Below are positions 15,120-22,978 of a DNA stretch of 59,999 bases, one piece after another. The position numbers and the translations under genes were made by a program. Each line of letters begins with the position of its first letter. The stretch's first letter is position 1. Source of the DNA: Achromobacter agilis (GTDB lineage: Bacteria > Pseudomonadota > Gammaproteobacteria > Burkholderiales > Burkholderiaceae_B); contig NZ_UFQB01000033.1 of NCBI RefSeq assembly GCF_900496965.1, positions 1 through 59,999 of the forward strand. Direction: 5' to 3'. A model generated the notes under the pieces. It was not told the origin of the DNA. It ran no database searches and saw only the letters and a list, made by a program, of their open reading frames with translations.

Positions 15120-16241
15120 CTGAAAATCGTTATTGCCCCAGATTCCTTTAAAGAGAGTCTCTCTGCGGAGCTTGCCGCCGCAGCGATCGCTCGCGGTGTT
15201 CGCCAGGTACTACCTGATGCCCAGATTTTTTGCATTCCGATGGCTGACGGTGGCGAAGGTACTTTGGACGCACTCTTGAGTGCCACCCATGGCGACCGCA
15301 AATCCTGCAGGGTGCTTGGTGCGTTAGGCGAAGTTCAAGAAGCGGCTTGGGGGCTGCTTGGGAATACCGCCGTCATTGAGGTGGCTGCCGCCGCCGGCCT
15401 GGAGTTGATACCGCCTTCGCTGAGACGACCGATGAAAGCCTGCAGCTTTGGTGTGGGCCAGTTGATTAAAGCCGCGCTTGACGCTCATGCCGATCGAATT
15501 ATTCTGGGCTTAGGAGGCTCGTCCACCAACGATGGCGGCGCCGGGATGCTGGCCGCCCTAGGCGTGCGCCTTCTGGACGCGAAAGGCAGTCAGCTTTCAC
15601 CCGGCGGAGCCGCACTCAAGACACTAGCGAAGCTGGACACATCTGGTTTAGATCCGAGATTGGCGCTCGTCAAGATCGAGGTGGCCTCTGACGTCGACAA
15701 TCCTTTGTGCGGAAATAGCGGCGCATCGCATGTATTTGGGCCTCAGAAAGGCGCGACGCTCGACCAGGTCAAGGAGCTAGACCTTTCTTTAGAAAACCTT
15801 GCGAATATCTGCGCCAGTCATTTCGGAACGGACCAGCGCGATTGCGCAGGCGCGGGTGCCGCTGGAGGTCTCGGCTTTGCAGCAATGACTTTTCTGCGCG
15901 CAAGCTTCCGACCGGGGGTTGAGATCGTTGCAGAGATCTGCGGCTTGGAAGCCGAAATAGGGGACACTGACCTGGTCTTCACCGGGGAGGGTCGTATGGA
16001 CGCACAGACACTTCGCGGCAAAACCCCTGCAGGAGTTGCGCGTATCGCCCAGAGGGCCGGCGTGCCAGTGATCGCCCTCGCCGGCGCGTTGGGCGAGGGA
16101 TACGATGCACTTTACGCTTGCGGAGTATCCGCGGCCTTTAGCCTGGTCAGCGGTCCGATGACGCTGGATGCCGCTTGCGAACACGCAGAAGCCCTTCTGA
16201 CTGACCGGGCCCGAGACGCAACGCGGTTGTGGATCACTTGA
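15120..16241 (+). CDS. Glycerate 2-kinase, starting at CTG
   Basis: The 373-residue kinase phosphorylates D-glycerate to 2-phosphoglycerate. Family motifs run from the first residues: KIVIAPDSFKESLSA, PMADGGEGT, LGLGGSSTNDGGAGML, and TGEGRMDAQTLRGKTPAGVA near the C-terminus. The first in-frame ATG is at 15240, which would delete the first 40 residues including the conserved DSFK motif. Between the upstream in-frame stop (15042-15044) and 15120 there is no ATG, GTG or TTG. AGGAG at 15108-15112 lies seven bases before a CTG at 15120, exactly where the family N-terminus begins. A CTG start, or a mutated start codon, is therefore required. Confidence 0.88.
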   Translation: MKIVIAPDSFKESLSAELAAAAIARGVRQVLPDAQIFCIPMADGGEGTLDALLSATHGDRKSCRVLGALGEVQEAAWGLLGNTAVIEVAAAAGLELIPPSLRRPMKACSFGVGQLIKAALDAHADRIILGLGGSSTNDGGAGMLAALGVRLLDAKGSQLSPGGAALKTLAKLDTSGLDPRLALVKIEVASDVDNPLCGNSGASHVFGPQKGATLDQVKELDLSLENLANICASHFGTDQRDCAGAGAAGGLGFAAMTFLRASFRPGVEIVAEICGLEAEIGDTDLVFTGEGRMDAQTLRGKTPAGVARIAQRAGVPVIALAGALGEGYDALYACGVSAAFSLVSGPMTLDAACEHAEALLTDRARDATRLWIT

Positions 16242-16942
16242 GGAACGGGCGTAGCGCCTAGAGAACGCGCAGTAGGGTCGCCAAACAATGCCGACCCACG
16301 TCCTCGCCTGCGGGACAGGGACGTTTGTGGGGCATTCCCATTGCTACTGAGGCTGGACCGGGGCCGCTCCGGCTATCTCGCACATGAAGGCTCCCTCGTC
16401 AACCACTCTACGCGCCAGCTTGCGGATCCGCAGTGCCCGGCCGGTAGCTCAGCTCCTATAGGCGATTGATGGTCGCCGTCTGGGCAAGGGAACATGCCAG
16501 CGCCTTCGTCAAGCGTTCGATCAAGGGGCTCGGCGTATCAGCTGTCGGAGTTCAATTAAGTTGGAAACATGACCCCTTGCAGATCAGTGACTTAGCGCCG
16601 TCTGGTTCATTTAACTTGCGAGCGACAGTTCACTTGACTTGCGCAACTTCCCACGAAAATTCACCTAAGTTGAAAGCTTCTTGCCGCTGAGGACAAAGTA
16701 CGGTGTCAAAGTTCATTGAAAACGGGACCTTGCGCCATCTGCGCCGTTGGCCATGCCACCACGTCCTCTGCCCGCAGGGCTCTGGCAGGTCGGCCTCGAT
16801 CGCTCCAGGCCTCGTGGGACGCCGTGGCGTGCCAATCAGCCGATCTCAATCGACTGCTATCGGCCAAAATGAGACATTCGGTTCATCGGATGTAGGTGAC
16901 GCACGTGGGTCACCCCATCGACTATCCCATAAGTTCTCGCCG
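16242..16942. other. Gene-poor stretch with insertion-sequence-like repeats
   Basis: About 700 bases between glycerate kinase and the truncated universal stress gene hold no convincing gene. From 16553 to 16720 there is a series of related motifs: TTCAATTAAGTTGGAAA, TTCATTTAACTTG, TTCACTTGACTTG, ATTCACCTAAGTTGAAA and TTCATTGAAAACGGGA. The block 16597-16680 aligns well with 1859-1925 in the same orientation. These look like terminal repeats of an IS21-type element whose body is gone. A short tRNA-like piece at 16439-16453 is not a tRNA gene. Confidence 0.5.
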
Positions 16943-17494
16943 CTATCGCACAAGCAGAATCGGCGCCTCAACAGCTCGTATCATTGACGTCGTGGTACTA
17001 CCAACGATCAAATTCCTGAGCGGAGAGTGGCCATAGGCCCCAATGACCAGCACGGACGTAGGAGCCCCGGCTACGCAGTCGGCGATAACTCGCTCAGGTG
17101 ACCCCGACGTAAGCGAAATAGTTGCGGCCCGCCCGCTTTGCTCAAAGAGCTTAACGGCTTGCTCCATCTCGTCTCGATGCTCTTGCGTCTCCGCGCCCGC
17201 CCTGACGAGGTGAATGGGTAGACTGTCAAGCAACGGCGTGCTCGTCAGCAGTGCGATCGTCCTAGCAATAGATTTGCCTCCGTCGTATGCAATCACAACC
17301 CGCGTGGGTACCACAAACTGCTCGGGTGCAACCAACAGCGGCTTGTTGCTGGCTCGAAGCACACGCTCGATTTTCGATCCGAGGTGGCCGGCGGCAAATG
17401 CGCTGGAGGCCCCACGCTTGCCCATCACCACCAAGCCCGCCTCGGCTTCACGCTCGATGATGGTCTCTAGGCGCCCGGCCGAGCCACCCAGCAA
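16943..17494 (-). pseudogene. Universal stress protein, 5'-truncated
   Basis: Tandem UspA proteins of about 280 residues have two domains that bind ATP. Here only the end of the first domain remains (VVMGKRGASSAF...SNKPLLVAP, residues 1-57), followed by a complete second domain with the nucleotide motif VLVIGAYGHSPLRNLIVGSTT. The frame can open only at a TTG at 17494, and an in-frame TAG lies five codons upstream, so about 100 N-terminal residues are missing. The gene is next to insertion-sequence debris. A short single-domain product is possible, but a broken gene is more likely. Confidence 0.75.
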
Positions 17495-17509
17495 CCGCCG
17501 AGTCCACTA

Positions 17510-17922
17510 GTATCGCCATCGAAGCGATGCGGCATCCGTTGCAGATGCTGCGCGCATTGTAGACGGGTCGTGCGGCAGTCTCCCAACAAGGACTAAGCCG
17601 TCTTGAACACAGTCTGCGATTGTTGGGCTGGGAAGTCGCCCAGGTTACGGGGGTGCACGAGAAAATGTCGCGGCTCCGCTTATGTGCGCCCGCAGCGACA
17701 ATCCATGTGAACCCAACCGGGACGGTCGGCCTCCCAAAGGTCGGCTTAGGGTCAATCCGTCCGCCGTCGATGACTTCTCCCGGCCATGAAGCCGACGTTG
17801 AAACTCCTTTAATCGATTGCTAGTTCATCAGTTCAACTGCTGAGCCCTCTAGTAGCTCTGCAGAACTAACTTTGCGTCGGCTACGCGACTCCGCGGAGTA
17901 GCATGAACCGTCGATTCGACCG
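17510..17922. other. Non-coding stretch, no recognised feature
   Basis: About 410 bases between the broken universal stress gene and the Bug gene. No frame with a family match, no tRNA and no clear promoter pair were seen. The missing 5' half of the universal stress gene is not found here. Confidence 0.4.
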
Positions 17923-17946
17923 GTCCGGCGAGTATGCTCGCCGGAC
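17923..17946 (-). terminator. Perfect 10-bp hairpin after the module C operon
   Basis: GTCCGGCGAG, loop TATG, CTCGCCGGAC. It starts 10 bases beyond the stop codon of the last gene of the minus-strand operon (17957). There is no following T-run on the minus strand, so termination may need Rho or be partial. Confidence 0.5.
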
Positions 17947-17956
17947 TTCAACCATA

Positions 17957-18934
17957 TCAATCCAAGGTCACGTTTGCGCTTTTGACCACAGCCTGCCAGC
18001 GCTCCGACTCCTTGCCGATGAACGCCCCGAAGTCCAGGGCGCTTCCCTTCTTCGGGATGGAACCAAGCTGGGCTAGCCGGTCGCGCGTCTCCGGTTCGTC
18101 CAGGATCAGGTTGACCTGTTCATTAAGATACGTGACGATTGGCTCAGGCAGCTTGGCGGGTCCCAGCAGTCCATACCAAACCGGGGCATCAAAAGCCGGA
18201 AATCCAGCTTCAGCAAAGGTTGGAACATTCGGCAGCCCCGCCAGACGCTGCTGTCCGGTTACGGCGAGGGCTCTGACTTTTCCGCCTGCGGCTTGCGGCA
18301 ACGCTGACGGCGCGGTGTCAAAGATTGCCTGAATCTGACCGCCCATCAAGTCCACCATCGCCGGGCCGCTCCCTTTGTAGGGAACGTGCACCATATCCAA
18401 GCCCGCCACCGTCGAAAACAGCTGTCCCGCCAAATGTACTGACGTTCCTGTGCCGCCTGACCCGTAGTTCACCTTGCCGGGGTTCGTCCGCACGTTTTCC
18501 GCGAATCCTTTCACGTCCCTGATGTCGCTGCTCGCATTGACGAGCAACACGGTGGGCGACACGGCAACCTGCGCGATGGGAGAAAAATCCTTTGCGACGC
18601 TGTAGCGCAGCTTGGGATAGACATGCGGATTGATGGAAAGGGTGACTTGACCGAACAGAAGCGTGTATCCATCAGCCGCGGCACGCGCCACAAATTCATT
18701 GCCAATGTTGGTCCCTGCACCCGGTCGATTCTCGACGATGATGTTGCCGCCGGTACGCGCGCTAAGCCGGGAAGCAACGTAACGGGCGATATTGTCACTG
18801 CCCCCGCCTGGCGGGAACGGGACGACGAGGGTGATAGGTCTCTCGGGGTAGCCTGACGGACCGTTTCCAGCCTGAGCAGCGGATGCCAGGGCCAGGGCAG
18901 CGCCCACGGCTGCGAAAATGTGCGTGTAACGCAT
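17957..18934 (-). CDS. Bug-family TTT periplasmic receptor (module C)
   Basis: The 325-residue protein has a Sec signal (MRYTHIFAAVGAALALASAAQA) followed by the Bug fold: YPERPITLVVPFPPGGGSDNIAR, NIIVENRPGAGTNIGNEF, VPYKGSGPAMVDLMGGQI and the C-terminal lobe. It is the last gene of the minus-strand operon that starts with the amidohydrolase at 22815. As with the two other receptors here, no TctA/TctB partner is encoded nearby. The ligand is presumably the acid or lactone handled by the enzymes upstream. Confidence 0.93.
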   Translation of the reverse strand: MRYTHIFAAVGAALALASAAQAGNGPSGYPERPITLVVPFPPGGGSDNIARYVASRLSARTGGNIIVENRPGAGTNIGNEFVARAAADGYTLLFGQVTLSINPHVYPKLRYSVAKDFSPIAQVAVSPTVLLVNASSDIRDVKGFAENVRTNPGKVNYGSGGTGTSVHLAGQLFSTVAGLDMVHVPYKGSGPAMVDLMGGQIQAIFDTAPSALPQAAGGKVRALAVTGQQRLAGLPNVPTFAEAGFPAFDAPVWYGLLGPAKLPEPIVTYLNEQVNLILDEPETRDRLAQLGSIPKKGSALDFGAFIGKESERWQAVVKSANVTLD

Positions 18935-19043
18935 GAGTTGTCTCCTCCTATCGGCGAGGCAAGTCTTTTCGCCCGCCCTCGCACTGATAGTTGTTCTTTT
19001 GAAAAGCGTGTTAACGACGCGATTCGGGGTTCGTAGGCTTCGC

Positions 19044-20108
19044 TTAGAGCAGCGAAGTCACTGCGGCGCCGAACGCCTTGGTGCCGATGCTGCCTCCGAT
19101 ATCGGGGGTACGCGTGGCCGGGCTGGAAAGCGCTTTGTCAACGGCCGCTTGAATGGCCTGACCAGCTTTCAGGTATGCAGGCAACCCCCGCTGCTCGCCC
19201 AGCCACTCCATCAGCATCGCGACCGAGAGAATCATCGACGTGGGATTGGCCTTGTCCTGGCCTTGAATATCCGGCGCCGAGCCATGCTGTGCCTGCGCGC
19301 AACACAAGGTGTCGCCCGCCATTATGGAGCCTGCCAGCCCAAGGCTTCCCGACAATTCGCTGGCCAGGTCGGAAAGGATGTCGCCGTAGAAGTTTTCGGC
19401 CACGAGAACGTCGAAGCGCTCAGGATTGCGTACAAGGTAGGCGGTGGACGCATCCACGAGTAGGTCGTCCAGCGCGACGTCCGGAAAATCCTTGGCAACG
19501 GCGCGGACACATTCCAGGAATAAGCCGTCCGTCATGTGGAAGCTGTTTGCCTTATGAATTGCGGTCACCTTCTGCCGACGCTTGCGGGCCAGTTCGAAAG
19601 CGCGACGGGCAATGCGCTCGCTGCAGTGCCGCGTAATTTTCCGCACGGACAGCGCCATGTCTGGCGATGGCATCATTTCACCCCAGCCGCGCGCCATGTT
19701 TCTGTCAGGGTAAAACCCTTCAGTGGCTTCTCGCATAATGACCAGATCCATCGTCTTGCCTTCACGCATGTTGCTGGGGATGCTGGGACGCGTACGCGCG
19801 GGCCGAACGTTGGCGTACAGATCTAGGATCACTCGAAACGCGCCCGAAATATTGCGGCCACCCTTTTCCGGCGCGGGGTAGTCTGCGTGGGACTGGGTGC
19901 CAAGAATGATGCCGTCGTACGATCGCGCACCCTGGAGCACCTCCTCACGTAGCGTCGTGCCGTATTTCTCGAGACTCGCGAAACCGACGTCTTCGTATTC
20001 AAAAGAGAGATCAAGGCCGTAGCGCTTGTCCGCGGCCTGCAGCACTTCAACTGCAGACTGGACAATTTCCGGACCAATGCCGTCGCCGGGAAGAACAAGT
20101 AATTTCAT
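19044..20108 (-). CDS. Isopropylmalate/tartrate dehydrogenase family enzyme
   Basis: The 354-residue enzyme belongs to the beta-decarboxylating dehydrogenases. It has MKLLVLPGDGIGPEIV, an NAD-loop region, the substrate-binding MREATEGFYPDRN, KITRHCSERIARRAFELA, the catalytic Lys in TAIHKANSFHMTDGLF and the metal Asp in DVLVAENFYGDILSDLASEL. The REATEGFY form differs from the RELTGGIY of LeuB and is nearer to tartrate/malate-type members, so it is probably not leucine biosynthesis. The ATG at 20108 matches the family N-terminus and follows the cupin stop by 19 bases. TtuC-like tartrate or D-malate dehydrogenase is a reasonable working name; the substrate is unproven. Confidence 0.85.
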   Translation of the reverse strand: MKLLVLPGDGIGPEIVQSAVEVLQAADKRYGLDLSFEYEDVGFASLEKYGTTLREEVLQGARSYDGIILGTQSHADYPAPEKGGRNISGAFRVILDLYANVRPARTRPSIPSNMREGKTMDLVIMREATEGFYPDRNMARGWGEMMPSPDMALSVRKITRHCSERIARRAFELARKRRQKVTAIHKANSFHMTDGLFLECVRAVAKDFPDVALDDLLVDASTAYLVRNPERFDVLVAENFYGDILSDLASELSGSLGLAGSIMAGDTLCCAQAQHGSAPDIQGQDKANPTSMILSVAMLMEWLGEQRGLPAYLKAGQAIQAAVDKALSSPATRTPDIGGSIGTKAFGAAVTSLL

Positions 20109-20127
20109 GATGTGCACCAGCTTGGTT

Positions 20128-20541
20128 TCAATTTGCGTGTTCGGCGGCGACGGGACGTGTTTCACCGGTTTCGACCAAGGTTCTTGTGGCATCTTGCGAT
20201 CCGTAGATCCACAAAATTTTCATGGGCTCTGTCTTGGATGCGTTGCGGAACCGGTGTGTCACGTTTGGGGGAATGAACGTGACGTCCTGCGGCTTGACCG
20301 AGAACTCCTCACCATCGATGTCGAAAATTGCATTGCCCTCAACGAGCATGACGCTTTCTTCACAGTTGTGGCTGTGGAACGGAATCTCGGCGCCTCCCGC
20401 AAACTCGGTATAGCCCGTGATAAAGGCCGTGGCGCCGACCCCGCGCGTCACCAGTGGGGTGGTACTGGCGCCGCCGCCTCGATCGTGCTTTTTGATGGTT
20501 TCGGGCTGCAACAGCACCGCATTGGAAGATGTCTTAATCAT
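20128..20541 (-). CDS. Cupin-domain protein
   Basis: This 137-residue single-domain cupin has the first metal motif FHSHNCEESVMLVEGNAIF (two His and a Glu) and the second motif PPNVTHRFRN. Such small cupins act as isomerases, dioxygenases or lyases, or as binding proteins. It sits between the aldehyde dehydrogenase and the isopropylmalate-dehydrogenase-like gene, with short gaps to both, so it is part of the catabolic operon. The reaction cannot be deduced from the sequence. Confidence 0.82.
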   Translation of the reverse strand: MIKTSSNAVLLQPETIKKHDRGGGASTTPLVTRGVGATAFITGYTEFAGGAEIPFHSHNCEESVMLVEGNAIFDIDGEEFSVKPQDVTFIPPNVTHRFRNASKTEPMKILWIYGSQDATRTLVETGETRPVAAEHAN

Positions 20542-20575
20542 GATTTCTGCTCCTCAGACGAAGGTTGCCCTCGGG

Positions 20576-21946
20576 TCACCGAGCGGGCCCTACCCACAAT
20601 GTTTTGATGTTGGTGAACTCGCGAATGCCGAACTCCCCCAGTTCCCTGCCGTAGCCAGACTGCTTGACGCCTCCGAAGGGCAATCGCGCGTCCGACGCGA
20701 CTAAGCCGTTGATAAACACAGCGCCTGCTTCGAGTCGGCGAGCCAATTTCTCTGCCTTCTTGACGTCGGTCGTCCACACGGCCGCTCCCAAACCAAACTC
20801 GGTCGCATTGGCTAGTTCGACGGCGGTGTCTTCATCTGCCACGCGAATGACAGCGGCGGCAGGGCCAAACGTCTCTTCCATCGCGGCGGCCATGTCAGGC
20901 GTCACGTGGTCCAGCACGGTTGGTTCATAAAAGAAGCCTGGCCCATCGACCGTCTTGCCGCCAATGATGAGCTTGGCGCCTGCCGCAACGCTTCGCCGCA
21001 CCTGATCTTCAATATCAGCGCGAAGATTCGCCCGCGCCAATGGACCGATTTGTGTTTCAGGATCCAGCGGATCACCGAGCTTCAGTTCGGCCACATGCTT
21101 GACCAGTTCCGCCACAAAGCGATCTGCAATCTGCTCCTGCACAATGAAGCGCTTGGCGGAAATGCAGCTTTGACCCGCATTGGAAAAGCGGGCTTTGGCT
21201 GCCGTTTTGGCGGCGAGGTCGATGTCCGCATCCGCAAGCACGATGAACGGATCCGATCCGCCCAGTTCCAGCACCTGCTTCTTGAGCAGGCTCCCCGCCT
21301 GCGCGGCCACCAGCTTCCCAACGGCGGTCGAACCCGTCAGCGTCACCGCCGCAATACGCGGATCCGCAAGCACGCCGGCAACTTCACTGGCATCGATCAG
21401 CAGTGCCTGCACCAGACCCTGGGGCGTACCGGCGTCGCGGAAGGCGCGTTCCAGAGCCAATGCACAACCCGGCACGTTATTGGCGTGCTTCAGAACCGCC
21501 GCATTGCCAGCCGCAAGCGCCGGCGCAGCAAATCGAACAAACTGCCAGAACGGATAGTTCCAGGGCATGATGGCCAGCACCACACCCAGCGGATCAAAGA
21601 CCACCCTGCTGTCGGATGCATTACTGGCTACTGACTCATCATCCAGGAAGCGAGGTCCCTCGGCGGCATAGAACTCGCATGTCACCGCCGATTTCTCGAT
21701 TTCGGCTTCGGATTCGTTAATGGGCTTGCCCATCTCGACCGTGATCAGCCTTGCGTATTCCGTCTTGTTGGCACGCAGCGCCGCTGCAACCTTGAGCAGA
21801 AGCGCGGACCGGGTTCTGACATCCTGCAGTGCCCATTCTTTCTGAGCGCTATGCGCGTCCGCAAGAATGGCCCCCACTTGGGCTGCGCTGTGGTTGTCGT
21901 AGCTATCGACCGATTCCCCGGTCGCGGGATTAATGGAATGAATCAT
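20576..21946 (-). CDS. NAD(P)-dependent aldehyde dehydrogenase, succinate-semialdehyde type
   Basis: The 456-residue enzyme oxidises an aldehyde to the acid. Visible family parts are MIHSINPATGESVDSY, PWNYPFWQFVRFAAPALAAGNAAVLKHA, the general base Glu in LELGGSDPFIVL, and the nucleophile Cys in NAGQSCISAKRF, with ETFGPAAAVIRV near the end. This form is typical of the shorter succinate-semialdehyde dehydrogenases. The partners (amidohydrolase, cupin, beta-hydroxyacid decarboxylating dehydrogenase) suggest a dicarboxylic semialdehyde as substrate, but this is an inference. Confidence 0.93.
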   Translation of the reverse strand: MIHSINPATGESVDSYDNHSAAQVGAILADAHSAQKEWALQDVRTRSALLLKVAAALRANKTEYARLITVEMGKPINESEAEIEKSAVTCEFYAAEGPRFLDDESVASNASDSRVVFDPLGVVLAIMPWNYPFWQFVRFAAPALAAGNAAVLKHANNVPGCALALERAFRDAGTPQGLVQALLIDASEVAGVLADPRIAAVTLTGSTAVGKLVAAQAGSLLKKQVLELGGSDPFIVLADADIDLAAKTAAKARFSNAGQSCISAKRFIVQEQIADRFVAELVKHVAELKLGDPLDPETQIGPLARANLRADIEDQVRRSVAAGAKLIIGGKTVDGPGFFYEPTVLDHVTPDMAAAMEETFGPAAAVIRVADEDTAVELANATEFGLGAAVWTTDVKKAEKLARRLEAGAVFINGLVASDARLPFGGVKQSGYGRELGEFGIREFTNIKTLWVGPAR

Positions 21947-21975
21947 GTCTCATCTCAAAAGTAGTCATTGCAACG

Positions 21976-22815
21976 CTAAAACCCGTACAGGCGGGCTGGG
22001 TTGTCGACCATCAGCGCGCGAAAGCGCCGATCATCACCAATTGCGGCATGCAGAGCATGCAAGTCAGCCTGCACATTGACCTGGCGAAACGGCTCGATTT
22101 TTTCAGGGTGCCGCGCCTGACCGCCGCTGCCTCCCGTGTGTGGCCAATCGGAAGCCCAGAGTAGGCGGTCATCGGCGGAATCCATCAATTCGTGCACCAG
22201 CGGAACGAGCTCATCGAAGTTCCGACTTACGCGATATGGCGCTGACAATTTCACCCAGACGCCTGGCGCATGCATCAGTCGCGCCACCGTCGGTGCCGCT
22301 GCCGCCCCGCCGCCGAAGTGATCCAGCACTACCGGAACGGGCAGGTTCTCCAACGTCGGCCCCAGCGCCGTCAGAGTTTGGACGTCGGCGTAAAGCTGCA
22401 AATGCCACCCGAAGGGCTGGATCCGATCGGCGGCCAGCTTGCACGCACTCGCTGCTTCGTTGGCGCCCTGCACATGGAAATTGAGGCGCACGCCCCGCAC
22501 ACCGAGATGGCTCAAGCGCTCGAGCTCGCCGTCCGACACGCGTTCCACATCGACGACGGCTACACCACGCGCCGCCTCTAAGCCCAAGGTGTCTAGTGCG
22601 CTGCACAGCGCGCTGTTGTCGAAGGCGTAGCAGCTAGGCTGAACAACGACGGTTCGTCCAATCCCCAGGCCCTGATGAAACTGGCGCAATTGCGCGACCG
22701 GCGCCGGCGGCGGGGTGTACGCCCTTGCCTGGGCATACGGAAATCGATCCGGGTCCAGGATGTGGACGTGGCAATCGCAGGCGTCGGTGGGTAGTGAAAC
22801 GGGGGCCATATTCAT
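21976..22815 (-). CDS. Amidohydrolase-family lactonase-like hydrolase
   Basis: The 279-residue protein is a TIM-barrel amidohydrolase of the 2-pyrone-4,6-dicarboxylate lactonase (LigI) / sulfomuconolactonase type. It has the metal pair in CDCHVHILDPDRFPY, VVLDHFGGG with the barrel His, and the final Asp in LLWASDWPHTGGSG. The start is either ATG 22815 or 22809; neither has a strong ribosome site, and the longer frame from 22878 reads through atypical sequence. It is the first gene of the module C operon, so it probably opens a lactone or cyclic ester of the incoming compound. Confidence 0.88.
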   Translation of the reverse strand: MNMAPVSLPTDACDCHVHILDPDRFPYAQARAYTPPPAPVAQLRQFHQGLGIGRTVVVQPSCYAFDNSALCSALDTLGLEAARGVAVVDVERVSDGELERLSHLGVRGVRLNFHVQGANEAASACKLAADRIQPFGWHLQLYADVQTLTALGPTLENLPVPVVLDHFGGGAAAAPTVARLMHAPGVWVKLSAPYRVSRNFDELVPLVHELMDSADDRLLWASDWPHTGGSGGQARHPEKIEPFRQVNVQADLHALHAAIGDDRRFRALMVDNPARLYGF

Positions 22816-22886
22816 TAAGCTGGTTCGCCCAGTCCCGGTGCCAAGGCATCGACGCTGAGTGGTTTTTTGTTGATGCAAAGTACCAT

Positions 22887-22917
22887 TAAGTTCGCAAGAC
22901 GCGCAACTAGGAACTTA
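22887..22917. promoter_or_regulatory. Spaced inverted repeat between the amidohydrolase and gntR genes
   Basis: TAAGTTC, 17 bases, GAACTTA: a perfect 7-bp inverted repeat with a centre-to-centre distance of 24 bases in the 163-base divergent gap. It is placed where the divergent GntR regulator would control both directions. Two-and-a-bit helical turns between arms would suit a dimer of a protein with two DNA-binding domains; this is speculative. Confidence 0.4.
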
Positions 22918-22978
22918 CCGATTCGTCCCCCGTTCCCACTGCGATACGATGCGAGCATCAGATTGCGATATTGAATCC

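Noticed and set aside
16439..16453. GGCCGGTAGCTCAGC, like the 5' part and D-arm of a tRNA
   Set aside because: No acceptor partner, anticodon arm or T-arm follows in the next 80 bases, so it is not a tRNA gene; at most a fragment.
16466..16987. Two frames of 74 and 94 codons in the repeat-rich gap
   Set aside because: They overlap the insertion-sequence-like repeats, have no ribosome site or family features, and one runs into the universal stress gene on the other strand.
19044..20108. Leucine biosynthesis leuB
   Set aside because: No leuA, leuC or leuD nearby, and the substrate loop reads REATEGFY instead of the LeuB form; the operon is catabolic.
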